From Paenibacillus alvei DSM 29 (GTDB lineage Bacteria; Bacillota; Bacilli; Paenibacillales; Paenibacillaceae), in the NCBI RefSeq assembly GCF_000293805.1, contig NZ_AMBZ01000009.1:62001-126000 (forward strand): a stretch of 64,000 nt of DNA, given 5' to 3'. Made by a program: the position numbers and the translations under genes. Positions 1 through 8,537 of this stretch are shown piece by piece (position 1 is the first letter of the stretch; every line of letters begins with the position of its first letter). Under the pieces are notes generated by a model. That model saw only the letters and a list, made by a program, of their open reading frames with translations. It searched no databases and was not told the DNA's origin.

Positions 1-2
1 CC

Positions 3-803
3 GTTGCGGTCACATTTGCCAACTCACTGATGACCGAGGAAGAAATTAACCATAACTACCATCTCATCGGCAAGATGGTTCAGATCGCGGCGGGGGAAAA
101 CGACTCATTCATTAATATAAAGCTGATTCCCGATTGGGTATCCTTTAATCAATACTCGGAAGTACTGATCTATAAGCCTATGTTCCTGCAAATGTTTTGG
201 AATTCCGTTTTCTTGGTCGTACCGATCATTGTCGGACAGATTTTCGTTGCGTCTTTGGCTGCTTATGCGCTGGCAAAGCTCCGATTCAGGGGGCGAGATA
301 AGCTGTTTTTCGTTTATTTAATGACCATGCTCATGCCCTTCCAAGTCACGCTGGTCCCCAACTACATCATTGCGGATAAGCTCGGAATCATGAACACCGA
401 ATCCGCTATTATTTTGCCGGGAATTTTCAGCGCTTTCGGGGTGTTTATGCTGAGGCAGTTCATGCTGCATATCCCGCAAACGTATATCGAAGCGGCGCAA
501 ATGGATGGAGCCGGACATGGAAAGATTTTTTGCAAAATCATCGTTCCGTTGATTCAGCCCGGAATTGCTGCATTAATCGTATTATTGTTTGTTGACAACT
601 GGAACATGGTCGAGCAGCCGCTCATTTTTTTGGAGGACTCCTTCAAGCAACCGCTATCTTTATACTTATCGCGCATTAATGAAGGAGCCCGCGGAGTTGC
701 TTTTGCCGCATCCGTGATTTATATGGCTCCGATGATCTTACTGTTCTTGTATGCGGAGTCCTATTTTATCGAGGGAATCCAGCTATCGGGGATAAAAGGA
801 TAG
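3..803 (+). CDS. Carbohydrate ABC transporter permease, MalG type (5' end missing)
   Basis: Inner-membrane permease subunit of a CUT1-type sugar ABC importer. The reading frame is open to the left edge, so the gene begins before the window and the first membrane segment is lost; the ATG at 30 is internal. Membrane segments follow at about residues 60-85, 95-120, 130-155, 185-205 and 240-258. The cytoplasmic EAA loop that docks on the ATPase is visible (YIEAAQMDGAG, then a conserved I-x-P a few residues on). This is the C-terminal partner of the usual two-permease pair (MalF/MalG); the other subunits would lie to the left. The protein ends 21 bases before an HlyD-like adaptor gene, suggesting one operon. 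The substrate cannot be told from the sequence. Confidence 0.85.
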   Translation, partial: VAVTFANSLMTEEEINHNYHLIGKMVQIAAGENDSFINIKLIPDWVSFNQYSEVLIYKPMFLQMFWNSVFLVVPIIVGQIFVASLAAYALAKLRFRGRDKLFFVYLMTMLMPFQVTLVPNYIIADKLGIMNTESAIILPGIFSAFGVFMLRQFMLHIPQTYIEAAQMDGAGHGKIFCKIIVPLIQPGIAALIVLLFVDNWNMVEQPLIFLEDSFKQPLSLYLSRINEGARGVAFAASVIYMAPMILLFLYAESYFIEGIQLSGIKG

Positions 804-824
804 ACCTTACATGAGGTGAACGGT

Positions 825-1964
825 ATGGAATTACAACGAAGTGAACAGTCAGCAATCGGTCGGAAACGAAACATACGCCTCGTATTTGGCTTGTTTATCG
901 GGCTCTTGGTTGGATTTACACTGTTTAGCAATACGTTAGCAACGATGAGCTTGCCCAAGGTAGTGTTGGCGATGCCGTCCAGGGGACAGCTTGTTCATAC
1001 TTTTTCGGGCAGCGGGGTGGTGAAATGGAAGGCGGAAACGGCCTTGTCAAACAACTCGGGATGGCGAGTGGAGAAAGTACTCGTTAAGGAAGGGGAGCCA
1101 GTGAAGAAGGGACAGACGCTCGTCATATATAACAAAGAAGCGGCCGAGCAGCAAATCTTGGACGAACAGGCCAGTCTGAAAAAGCTGAAGCTTTCGCAGG
1201 AAGAACTGAAGCGCAATTTTATCGAGGCTTCGCAAAAAGCGGACGAAGAAGCGATTGCAGCAGCGAAAAATGCGCTTGGCATCAGTGAAGTCGATCTCGA
1301 GGTTCAGGAGAGACGAATTCAGAAGCTGCAACATGATTTAAAAGCGAACGGCATGCTGATTGCTCCGTTTGACGGGGTCGTTACAAAGGTCGGCGCGACG
1401 GAAGGACTGCCTTCTGGTGGAGCTCCCGAAGTCGTTATTTCAAACAAAAGCTTTGGATTTGAGTTTGAATTCCTTGCCCCGGCAACTATGGCCGCTTCTT
1501 TAGAGGCGGGCGAGAGCGTCAAAGTACGGGTGGAGGGAAGCCAGGCTCTTCAAGTTGAAGGCCGCATTGAACATATCCAAAATGCCGTTTCCAGCTATCA
1601 GACCGGTGCCCCGGATGGAAAAAGAACGAACGCCGAAGTCTCCATGAAGCTTGTACGGATTACGATGAAAAATCAGGATATAAAAGGCGGCGAGAAGGCT
1701 CAGCTCGAGTTGACGAAAGTGACGGACGATGCGCTCCTCGTACCTAATAAAGCGATCCGCGATGACGGCGGCCAAAAGTATGTGTTTGGAATCGAGGAAA
1801 AAAATGGTCCGCTCGGCAACGCATTTTACATTCGGAAACTGCCCGTTACCGTTATCGATTCCAATGAATCCGTATCGGCCGTAACCGAAGGATTGTTCGA
1901 AGAGGGAAAAATCGTCACCGAGAGCAGCGAGCCGCTTCAGGCAGGCGATAAAATTCGATTATAA
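825..1964 (+). CDS. HlyD/RND-type membrane fusion (periplasmic adaptor) protein
   Basis: Membrane-anchored adaptor of the HlyD/MexH family, 379 residues. One N-terminal membrane anchor lies at about residues 15-38. It is followed by a biotinyl-lipoyl-like half (VEKVLVKEGEPVKKGQTL), a coiled-coil hairpin rich in K, E and L (about 100-170), the second lipoyl half (LIAPFDGVVTKV) and beta-barrel domains. I chose the ATG at 825 because GAGGTG at 813-818 sits 6 bases upstream; the GTG at 816 overlaps that site and is less likely. It directly follows the sugar ABC permease. In Firmicutes such adaptors usually pair with MacB-like ABC exporters, so placement beside a sugar importer is unusual. The role is inference. 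Confidence 0.8.
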   Translation: MELQRSEQSAIGRKRNIRLVFGLFIGLLVGFTLFSNTLATMSLPKVVLAMPSRGQLVHTFSGSGVVKWKAETALSNNSGWRVEKVLVKEGEPVKKGQTLVIYNKEAAEQQILDEQASLKKLKLSQEELKRNFIEASQKADEEAIAAAKNALGISEVDLEVQERRIQKLQHDLKANGMLIAPFDGVVTKVGATEGLPSGGAPEVVISNKSFGFEFEFLAPATMAASLEAGESVKVRVEGSQALQVEGRIEHIQNAVSSYQTGAPDGKRTNAEVSMKLVRITMKNQDIKGGEKAQLELTKVTDDALLVPNKAIRDDGGQKYVFGIEEKNGPLGNAFYIRKLPVTVIDSNESVSAVTEGLFEEGKIVTESSEPLQAGDKIRL

Positions 1965-2100
1965 CAGAACTATGTATCATGAAGTTCAAATTGCTGGTTC
2001 GATTCCATGGCTCATCGCTTATAATAAGATACGGAAGTAGTTTACATATCTGTGATTGACATTCAGATTAAGTAACTTTATAATGTGATTAATTGAATAG

Positions 2101-2220
2101 CGCTTCTGTGTAGAAGGGGAGTAGCTACTACAGTAAAGTCGTCAATTCGGGTGCATGCCCCGGCTTTATTGGCAACGTATTCCGTTGTAAGCAAGACCTT
2201 TGCCAGCCTTAGGTGAAGGG
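2101..2220 (+). ncRNA. yybP-ykoY (manganese) riboswitch candidate, aptamer
   Basis: The leader carries the two most conserved blocks of the yybP-ykoY element: GGGGAGTAGC at 2116-2125 and GACCTTTGCC at 2195-2204, with a GC-rich internal hairpin around 2148-2165 between them. An intrinsic terminator follows directly. This family binds Mn2+ and usually controls metal or stress membrane proteins. The downstream gene is a small zinc-ribbon protein. No covariance model was run; the call rests on these motifs, their order and spacing, and the terminator. Confidence 0.7.
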
Positions 2221-2238
2221 TTCTATATGGATGATAAC

Positions 2239-2272
2239 AGACCTTTGCCGATGCTTGGCAGGGGTCTTTTTT
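2239..2272 (+). terminator. Intrinsic terminator of the riboswitch
   Basis: An 11-bp stem (2239-2249 with 2257-2267, including G-U pairs) with a 7-base loop is followed by TTTTT. The 5' arm AGACCTTTGCC repeats, base for base, the aptamer segment at 2194-2204. The terminator's 3' arm could therefore pair with either copy, a plausible on/off switch. Confidence 0.75.
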
Positions 2273-2302
2273 CATTCTTAACGATAAATGGAGGGATGTC
2301 CG

Positions 2303-2569
2303 ATGAATTGTCCGATTTGCAACAATGTCCGTATGCGTGAAGTTGAAAAAGAGGGCGTAGTGATTGATGTATGCCCGGACTGCAAGGGAGTATGGCTGGA
2401 TAGAGGCGAGCTGGAGAAGCTCATGTCCGATGTAAGGGAAGAACGTAAAGTGTACAAGGAGTGGTATGATGAAGACGACCGGCGTTCGCAGAAATCAGAT
2501 TATCCCTATCATAGCCCGAATGCCGGATACCCGCCGCACTATAAGCACAAAAAAAGAAAAGCGTCCTAG
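2303..2569 (+). CDS. Zinc-ribbon (zf-TFIIB family) small protein
   Basis: An 88-residue protein with one treble zinc ribbon: CPIC at the N-terminus (residues 3-6) and CPDC near 25-28, followed by the family signature KGVWLDRGELEKL. The rest is a charged, Tyr/His/Lys-rich tail ending in lysines. Proteins with this domain are small, probably cytoplasmic, and their biochemical role is unknown; Zn2+ binding by the four cysteines is expected from the family. I chose the ATG at 2303 because GGAGGG ends 7 bases before it; an ATG at 2288 lies in frame but overlaps the ribosome binding site. The gene sits behind the riboswitch and terminator and so is probably controlled by them. It appears to be a single-gene unit. 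Confidence 0.85.
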   Translation: MNCPICNNVRMREVEKEGVVIDVCPDCKGVWLDRGELEKLMSDVREERKVYKEWYDEDDRRSQKSDYPYHSPNAGYPPHYKHKKRKAS

Positions 2570-2942
2570 ACCGGCTTGGAGATATATTCGATTAAAACAG
2601 CATCTTGTCTAATGAATCCTTCTGTTATGGAAATGGCATACGCCTGCCTCGTAGCATTAGGATTTTTTTGTTCTGGGAAGAAATTTCCAACATCATGATG
2701 ATATGAATCAATCGGATTGTCAATAGAAACTTACAGCTAATATTGCGAGTTTGTTTTTTATTAAAAGCAGAATAAAGATGGAATTGAAGCAATAGAGATA
2801 AACGGTGTTATTTAACAAATGTAAAAAAGTGGAATGAAATAGAATCATTTTAGCCTGAAATCCATTTAATACTTGCCAAGATGGATACGCCAGCATGTAA
2901 ATGCTAGCTATGCATAAATTTCATTTGTTTTAGGAGGATTTG
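2570..2942. other. Intergenic, no gene recognised
   Basis: AT-rich stretch of 373 bases. I see no reading frame, hairpin or repeat of note except the AGGAGG (2932-2937) that serves the next gene. Confidence 0.5.
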
Positions 2943-5252
2943 ATGAGAAAACTTAAGAAGTCACTTCAGGTTTTATCTCTTACGGTGGTAACAGCGGTTG
3001 TAGTAGCTGGCTCGCCAACTTGGGCACTAGCCCAAACTTCAGAGCCAGCAATCACACCATCGGAGCCAGCAATCACACCAACAAAGCCAGTCATCACACC
3101 AACAGAGCCAGTCATCACGCCAACGGAGCCAGTCATCAAACCATCAGAGGAAGCCATTACAGAGCTAAATAATCTTGTTGTTCAGCGAAATTTTGAAGTA
3201 AAAGCGCTTGGAGATATATGGACGGAAGGCGACCGAGAGCGTAGATTCATAAATGCTCGAAAAATATATCAGCCAACAGGTTTATATGCACAACCCAATG
3301 AACAAATTAAGATAGAAGTTTTAGGTGACAAACCAATTACAGCGGTTATTGGGATCCATCGTCATGATAAAGAATGGGCGCTTTTTTATCCATTACAACC
3401 AGGCATAAATACAATTTCCTCACCAAATGGCGGTTTATTGTCATTTGATAACAGCAACAATGAAGGCAGTATTCATGTAAATGTAGTGAGTGGGGGGAGT
3501 CCGGTTCCATTCTTTGTATTAGGCAAGAATACAAAAGAGGATTGGCAGGCAATGATGAATGCTTATCCTAATGCACCTTCTGTTGTACTTCAATCAGAAA
3601 GAGCTCTCTTTGTCTTCTATTACGCTACTGCTAAAACTCATATCTTGAATCAAGACCCAATTCCTGTTTTACAGACGTATGATAAGTTTATTACAGCACA
3701 GGATCAAATATCTGGACTATCTAGTTCTGATTCTGATCCTAGGCATCGGTTAGATAGGCATTTGATTGGCTTTATTGAATCAGAAAACACCATACCAGGA
3801 GCGTATGCATATGCAAATTGGGATGGGGCAATTATGCCTAAAGATACTGGAGCAAGTGCTGATGCTTTAGACCTTACAAGAACGGGTTGGGGGCAGTATC
3901 ATGAGGCAGGTCATTTGAGACAACAAGCACCTTGGAATTGGGATGGGATGACCGAGGTGAATGTAAATATATATTCTATAGCCGCTAAGAAGGCTCTTAA
4001 ACCTACTGAGCCTGCAAGATCCCAAGGCGAGTACTTAGCTGCTTTCACGTTTGTAGAACAGCCAACCAAGAATTTCTCGGACTCTAATTCAAAATTAGAA
4101 ATGTTGTGGCAACTTAATCTTGCTTTTGGGGATAACTTCTACCCGCAGTTACACCGATTATATCGTGAGATGGCAAATACTGATCTGCCAAGTACTGATG
4201 ATCAGAAAAAACAGACATTTATTCTAAACACTTCAAAAGTAGCTCACTATGACTTGACGCCTTTCTTTGATAAATGGGGTTTGTCTGCAACAAATGAAAC
4301 AAAAAACAAGATTAATGCATTGAGTTTACCTGTTCTAACTGCACCAATTTGGTTTGGGTCAGATTATAACATCATTAAACCGACTGATGGTATGGATAAG
4401 GTAAAAGGCATCATTGGGGTAACAACAAATAGCCAAGAGACTTCAAATGCTAATAATGCCGCAGTAAATGCATTTGATGGAGATACAAATAGTATCTGGC
4501 ACACTCAATGGAATAAACAAAATCAGTTCCCTTTCAATATTACAGCAAAGTACGCAAATCCGTTAACTTTCAACAAGCTGACATATTTACCACGTCAAAG
4601 CCAAGAAAATGGTATTATTACAAATTATAAAATCCTAACTAGTCTTGATGGGGTAACATTCAATGAGATTGCAACAGGCACTTGGGCAAAGGACAACACA
4701 GAAAAGACAGCCACTTTCACACCTACTCTTGCTAAATATGTTCGACTTGAAGTACCTCAAGGTGGTGGAACAAATGGTTATGCATCTGCAAGTGAGATTA
4801 AAATCTTTGAAACCGATCCAATAACACCACAACCTGTTACAACATATCTGAGCGATATGAATTGGTTTACTGCCACAACAGGTTGGGGAACAGTCCAGAA
4901 AGATCGTAGTGTTGATGGTAAAGCACTTACGTTAAATAACAAGACCTATACAAAAGGTTTGGGCACACATGCCAACAGTGAAATCGTCTACAAACTGAAT
5001 GGGCAGTACACATCCTTTGCCGCGCTAGTTGGGGTAGATAATGAGGTAGGTACTGTAGGTTCTGTGGAGTTTCAAGTTGTTGTAGACAATCAAGTTGTAT
5101 TCTCTAGTGGTGTAATGCGTAATAATATAGCGCCAAAAGAGGTAAACGTTAATCTTACTGGAAAGAATGAGCTAAAACTTATTGTCACAGATGGTGGAGA
5201 TGGTATAAATAGTGACCATGCCGATTGGGTAAATGCTCGTCTTATCAAATAA
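2943..5252 (+). CDS. Secreted M60-family (enhancin/mucinase-like) metalloprotease with two sugar-binding domains
   Basis: A 769-residue exported protein. A signal peptide (KK-rich start, hydrophobic core, cleavage near ALA-QT at about residue 30) is followed by a Pro/Thr/Glu heptapeptide repeat linker (residues 34-68). A peptidase M60-type region comes next, with zinc motif HEAGH at residues 320-324 and a downstream Glu in MTEVN that fits the gluzincin third ligand. An F5/8C (discoidin-like) domain lies at about 490-620, and a C-terminal NPCBM-type carbohydrate-binding domain at about 630-769. M60 proteases cut mucin-type glycoproteins; enhancins do so in insect gut. The start ATG follows AGGAGG by 5 bases. 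Base composition is more AT-rich than the flanks, suggesting acquisition. A terminator follows at 5273. Confidence 0.85.
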   Translation: MRKLKKSLQVLSLTVVTAVVVAGSPTWALAQTSEPAITPSEPAITPTKPVITPTEPVITPTEPVIKPSEEAITELNNLVVQRNFEVKALGDIWTEGDRERRFINARKIYQPTGLYAQPNEQIKIEVLGDKPITAVIGIHRHDKEWALFYPLQPGINTISSPNGGLLSFDNSNNEGSIHVNVVSGGSPVPFFVLGKNTKEDWQAMMNAYPNAPSVVLQSERALFVFYYATAKTHILNQDPIPVLQTYDKFITAQDQISGLSSSDSDPRHRLDRHLIGFIESENTIPGAYAYANWDGAIMPKDTGASADALDLTRTGWGQYHEAGHLRQQAPWNWDGMTEVNVNIYSIAAKKALKPTEPARSQGEYLAAFTFVEQPTKNFSDSNSKLEMLWQLNLAFGDNFYPQLHRLYREMANTDLPSTDDQKKQTFILNTSKVAHYDLTPFFDKWGLSATNETKNKINALSLPVLTAPIWFGSDYNIIKPTDGMDKVKGIIGVTTNSQETSNANNAAVNAFDGDTNSIWHTQWNKQNQFPFNITAKYANPLTFNKLTYLPRQSQENGIITNYKILTSLDGVTFNEIATGTWAKDNTEKTATFTPTLAKYVRLEVPQGGGTNGYASASEIKIFETDPITPQPVTTYLSDMNWFTATTGWGTVQKDRSVDGKALTLNNKTYTKGLGTHANSEIVYKLNGQYTSFAALVGVDNEVGTVGSVEFQVVVDNQVVFSSGVMRNNIAPKEVNVNLTGKNELKLIVTDGGDGINSDHADWVNARLIK
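3042..3146 (+). repeat. Five tandem 21-bp units (heptapeptide linker)
   Basis: Five imperfect copies of a 21-base unit encode E/K-P-A/V-I-T/K-P-S/T repeats just behind the signal peptide of the metalloprotease. Copy number may vary between strains by slippage or recombination. Confidence 0.9.
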
Positions 5253-5272
5253 TATTGCTTAAAGCACGTCAA

Positions 5273-5296
5273 AAAGAGAGGGTCATCCCTCTCTTT
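5273..5296 (+). terminator. Terminator after metalloprotease gene
   Basis: A perfect 10-bp stem, AAAGAGAGGG and CCCTCTCTTT around a TCAT loop, begins 20 bases after the stop codon. The T-tract behind it is weak. The rest of the 310-base gap to the next gene holds nothing I recognise. Confidence 0.7.
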
Positions 5297-5563
5297 AGTT
5301 TTAGGGTTGATTGATAATACATCTTGGTTTGCTAGACTTGCATTCGCAGTAGTTATAGCCAGCTTCTTAAGCTAACGGGCAGGGTAGTTGGACAAGGAAG
5401 AAGATATGCCTGCCTAAACTCCGTCCTTTTTTGGGATTAAGTGTAGATAAAGCCCATAGCCTCTTATATAATGTATCTATCTTTAAAAAATGAAGGGACT
5501 GAACTATGCGCAGATGTCAATATTTTTTAACCTAACTATTATCATATAATGGAGGTAAAAGTA

Positions 5564-6094
5564 TTGATTACAGAGTTACACACAGAACGTTTACATTTGA
5601 GAAAAATGAAGATATCGGATTCGTCTAGTTTGTTCAAAATTTGGTCTGATCCAGACGTTATTAAATATATGAATATTTGTTGTTTTACGAATGAAAATCA
5701 AGCAAAGGAAATGATTAATCTCCTTGATGATCTTTCTCAAGATCGTAAGGCTATTCGTTTCTCCATCATTAACAAAGAGTCCAATGAAATTATTGGTTCT
5801 TGTGGTTATAATGACTTAGATTTTGAAAATGGCAAGGCAGAGATTGGGTACGACATTGCTAAATCATTTTGGGGAAGAGGATACGCTACAGAAGCTATCT
5901 CTTCTTTGATCGAACATGGATTTTCATCTTTAAAGCTGAATCGAATCGAAGCAAGGGTTGACCCTAGAAACGTGAATTCTATGAAGCTTTTACAAAAGCT
6001 CAACTTTACGTTTGAAGGAACACTCAGACAATATGAAAGAGTAGATGGAAAGTTTAACGATCTCAGTATTTATTCAAAATTAATATCAGATTGA
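5564..6094 (+). CDS. GNAT N-acetyltransferase, RimJ/RimL type
   Basis: A 176-residue acetyl-CoA-dependent N-acetyltransferase. The N-terminal TERLHLRKM segment is typical of the RimJ/RimL group. The acetyl-CoA pyrophosphate loop reads GRGYATEA (motif A, about residue 105), and motif B has RVDPRNVNSMKLLQKL, the RimJ/RimL hallmark. Members acetylate the N-terminus of ribosomal proteins or small amines; the substrate here is unknown. I chose the TTG at 5564 because GGAGGT (5551-5556) lies 7 bases upstream; the ATG at 5549 overlaps that site. It stands alone, followed by the duplicated chitinase tail and its hairpin. Confidence 0.85.
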   Translation: MITELHTERLHLRKMKISDSSSLFKIWSDPDVIKYMNICCFTNENQAKEMINLLDDLSQDRKAIRFSIINKESNEIIGSCGYNDLDFENGKAEIGYDIAKSFWGRGYATEAISSLIEHGFSSLKLNRIEARVDPRNVNSMKLLQKLNFTFEGTLRQYERVDGKFNDLSIYSKLISD

Positions 6095-6101
6095 TTGTGT
6101 T

Positions 6102-6315
6102 GAAGATAATAATAGAAGAGGTAAGGTAGGGAATGGATATGCCCCTACCTCTCTTTTATTTAATCAAGTTTTTATTCTTTTTAGCAAGGACCGAGCACAG
6201 TCCAAACATCGTTCGGGCCATTTTTCAGATCTGGGTATTCATTTTGCGTCCACCATTTGGCCTGATACTTCACACCGTTATAAGAAACAATATCACCTTG
6301 AACATAAGTGGAATA
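6102..6315. repeat. Direct repeat copy A (chitinase 3' end plus downstream hairpin)
   Basis: About 210 bases match 8538-8745 closely, with a few substitutions and small indels. The repeat covers a chitin-binding domain tail on the minus strand and a GGTAGGG...CCCCTACC hairpin with a T-rich flank that can act as terminator for both directions. The two copies bracket the marR-doxX-DUF981 genes. Confidence 0.85.
6181..6315 (-). pseudogene. Chitin-binding (CBM5/12) domain remnant, copy A
   Basis: On the minus strand, about 45 residues form the C-terminus of a CBM5/12 chitin-binding domain: STYVQGDIVSYNG, then AKWWTQNEYPD, ending VLGPC and a stop. The conserved tryptophans and tyrosines that stack on chitin are present. 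Upstream of the domain the frame carries unrelated residues, so only the last part of a chitinase gene survives. It is nearly identical to the tail of the larger remnant at 8613. No start or ribosome binding site is associated. Confidence 0.8.
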
Positions 6316-6665
6316 GTTGCAACCACACTTTACCACGGGGACTACTTTTACAGAGAGGGGGGTAAAGATCTTTTGCAGATTCAACATCCCCATAATTTCC
6401 GTTGTTTTAAGTTGGTACCACTATGAATTTATCTACAAACGATCAAATTCTAAGGACACGTGAGCATTTAAGAGAAATGCGTTTCTACGGAGTAATACTT
6501 GACTTTTTAAATAATTTTTTATATGCTATAGCATGTAATTTTTGTGAAAGAAAATGAAACAGTATGAGTTCAATGATGTGACTATGTGAATTGGAATCAG
6601 GTGTACTGGAGTAATGGGGTACTATAGGTAAGTCAACAGTCCATATTAATGTTTGGAGGGAAACT
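6316..6665. other. Intergenic region with marR promoter
   Basis: 350 bases with no gene. It contains the promoter/operator at 6499-6534 and GGAGGG just before the marR start; nothing else is recognised. Confidence 0.5.
6499..6534 (+). promoter_or_regulatory. Promoter overlapped by palindromic operator, upstream of marR
   Basis: A -35 box TTGACT (6499-6504) and a -10 box TATGCT (6522-6527) are 17 bases apart. The -10 lies in the palindrome ATATGCTATAGCAT (6521-6534). The same core recurs at 7215-7228 upstream of doxX, which suggests that the MarR protein binds both and represses its own gene. Confidence 0.65.
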
Positions 6666-7094
6666 ATGGAATTGTATAATATGACGGGTTTTTTGATTCA
6701 CCGTACGGATGTTAAAATGACCAACTATTTTACAAAGCAATTAAAGCCCTATGAGATGACGCCAGAGCAATGGAGTATTATCAGTGTTCTAGACGGGGAT
6801 AGACCAACAACTCAAAAAGAGCTTGCGGAAGCAATCGACCGAGATCAGAGCACGGTTGTTCGAATGATCCACTCGCTCGAGAAGAAGGAGATCGTCAAAC
6901 GGATTGTAAATGATACAGATAAACGATCTCATAACTTATATCTGAGCGATAAAGGAATACTACTCAAATCAGAACTACTGCCGGTTGTCATCGAAGCACA
7001 CAAGCACGTGACAAGGTACTTAAGTGAAGATGAAATTCAGGAACTGGAATCTTTACTTGAAAAACTGTATGCAAGTGTTATGGAAGACGGTTAG
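6666..7094 (+). CDS. MarR-family transcriptional regulator
   Basis: A 142-residue winged-helix DNA-binding dimer of the MarR family. The middle carries the winged helix: PEQWSIISVLDGDRPTTQKE, a recognition helix near DRDQSTVVRMIHSLEKK, and a wing with RIVNDTDKRSHNLYLSDKG, including the conserved D-x-R of the wing. The N- and C-terminal helices form the dimer interface. The start has GGAGGG at the right distance. Members sense phenolics, quinones or oxidants. The two shared palindromes (6521-6534 and 7207-7236) and the DoxX gene downstream point to a MhqR/HypR-like redox or quinone stress regulon; that link is inference. Confidence 0.9.
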   Translation: MELYNMTGFLIHRTDVKMTNYFTKQLKPYEMTPEQWSIISVLDGDRPTTQKELAEAIDRDQSTVVRMIHSLEKKEIVKRIVNDTDKRSHNLYLSDKGILLKSELLPVVIEAHKHVTRYLSEDEIQELESLLEKLYASVMEDG

Positions 7095-7206
7095 ATCATC
7101 TTCGTTCCACGTTACCCGAGACGGTACGCACAAGACCCAACTCTATGGTCTTACGTCTATGAAAGCTTTTAAGAAACGATTTTGGCTAGAGGAAATAAAT
7201 ATTTTT

Positions 7207-7236
7207 GCATATTATATGCTATAGCATATAATATGC
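7207..7236 (+). promoter_or_regulatory. Perfect 30-bp palindrome, probable MarR operator of doxX
   Basis: The fifteen bases GCATATTATATGCTA are followed immediately by their exact reverse complement. The centre matches the operator overlapping the marR promoter. It lies 21 bases before the doxX start, so binding there would block transcription or translation of doxX. Confidence 0.8.
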
Positions 7237-7257
7237 TGCGAGAAATGGGGGATTTTC

Positions 7258-7596
7258 TTGGTTATTATCATTTTGCAAGTTATTATAGGATTATTTTTTA
7301 TGTTTACTGGGAGTAAGATTATTTCCGGTAAAATGGCAGATGAGTTCAAGCGTTTCGGCATGCCTCCCATCTTTAATTTTTTGACGGGATTTATTGAGAT
7401 TGCATCTGCAATCGGATTATTTGCAGGTATTTGGTTTCCAATAGCGGCTGTTATTGCAGGATTTTTACTAGCGGTTACGATGTTTGTCGCAGCCTTTACT
7501 CTTCTTGCTATTGCTAAGGATCCTTTTCCAAAAGCAATACCGGCTATCGTACTTTGCTTATTGTCTGTCATCGTCAGTATGAATCATTTGATCTAG
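7258..7596 (+). CDS. DoxX-family membrane protein
   Basis: A 112-residue protein with four membrane helices, the DoxX/MauE/SURF4-like fold. Segments lie at about residues 2-20, 40-60, 66-86 and 93-110. The GSKIISGKMADEFKRFGMP loop between helices 1 and 2 and the FLTGFIEI start of helix 2 are typical. DoxX proteins (for example MhqP/CatD) take part in redox and quinone stress responses. The TTG start at 7258 has GGGGGA 6 bases upstream. The gene sits directly behind the 30-bp palindrome and is followed after about 100 bases by a DUF981-like gene, so one regulated unit is likely. Confidence 0.85.
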   Translation: MVIIILQVIIGLFFMFTGSKIISGKMADEFKRFGMPPIFNFLTGFIEIASAIGLFAGIWFPIAAVIAGFLLAVTMFVAAFTLLAIAKDPFPKAIPAIVLCLLSVIVSMNHLI

Positions 7597-7697
7597 TCTG
7601 AAAGCTAGTGATGATAAAATCCTTCTAACTTTGCTGAAGAAATATGAATAAAGTTAAAGGAAATAATATGTAACAATTTAAGTGAGGAGTTTTTTTA

Positions 7698-8426
7698 ATG
7701 GTTATCGATTGGTCAACAACAGCTGTGTATAACACAATAATGTCAGTTGCAACTGGTATAGGGTTATTATTAATTCTTCGATTTGAATCCCATTTAGCCA
7801 AAGGAAAAGTTGGACAACTAGAAGGTTGGGCTATAGGATTTGGAATACCCGGGTTTATATTAACGCTAACAGGAGCTCATATGACCCTTACTTGGCCCTT
7901 GTCAAAGATTGGATTCCCATTTGATGATATTATATTTGGTGAGTCGTCTCTAGGTTTTGGGGTTCTGCTTCTAGCTGCAACCGTCTTAATATGGAGAAAA
8001 TCTAATCTATATGTAAAACAAGGCATTAATATGAACGATACGAAAATAGTATCCAATACATTAAAGGCGGAATTACCGTATTTATTAAAACCAGTATCTT
8101 ATTTTGCTGCAGCAATGGGGCTAGCACTCATCTCAATCGCATTTGCAGGTATTGGATTTCAATTATTTGCAGCGCCACCAGAAGAACCAATATCAGGAGC
8201 TTTTGCTGATTATCCAATGTTGGAAGCTACTTTTATGTCAGGATTATTCGCGATTATAGGGATTGGAGCTGTATTATTTCCTTTTGCCTTAAACAAAGAC
8301 GCAAATCGAAACTTTGCTAAAGTTATTAAGTTCCTTTGGGCACTTGCAGGCATAGCCTTTGTTCTATTTGGAGCCATGAACTACTTTACACATATTGGAT
8401 TGATTGTGAATACAATGCCCAAATAG
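7698..8426 (+). CDS. DUF981-like multi-pass membrane protein
   Basis: A 242-residue integral membrane protein with about six or seven predicted helices (near residues 10-27, 45-65, 80-98, 130-155, 175-195 and 207-230). The pattern GAHMTLTWPL...FGESSLGFGVLLLAA resembles DUF981 proteins, whose function is unknown. GAGGAG lies about 8 bases before the ATG. It follows doxX in the same direction and is probably controlled with it. The start of the second chitinase-tail repeat lies about 110 bases after its stop. The family name is from memory of its pattern, without a database search. Confidence 0.65.
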   Translation: MVIDWSTTAVYNTIMSVATGIGLLLILRFESHLAKGKVGQLEGWAIGFGIPGFILTLTGAHMTLTWPLSKIGFPFDDIIFGESSLGFGVLLLAATVLIWRKSNLYVKQGINMNDTKIVSNTLKAELPYLLKPVSYFAAAMGLALISIAFAGIGFQLFAAPPEEPISGAFADYPMLEATFMSGLFAIIGIGAVLFPFALNKDANRNFAKVIKFLWALAGIAFVLFGAMNYFTHIGLIVNTMPK

Positions 8427-8537
8427 TATTGAATGATATACAATGACTATCGCTCCCAATTCGATAAAATGCGGGTTGCATAAAAAGATAAAGAGAGAAA
8501 TATTAACCTGCTATTAGAGCTGAAGTATAGGGTTATC

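Noticed and set aside
1047..1334. Minus-strand frames inside the HlyD-like gene
   Set aside because: Shadows of the plus-strand coding sequence; no ribosome binding sites.
6133..6426. Plus-strand open frame of 97 codons opposite the chitinase tail
   Set aside because: It is the complement of the CBM5/12 remnant, with no ribosome binding site and an unlikely composition.
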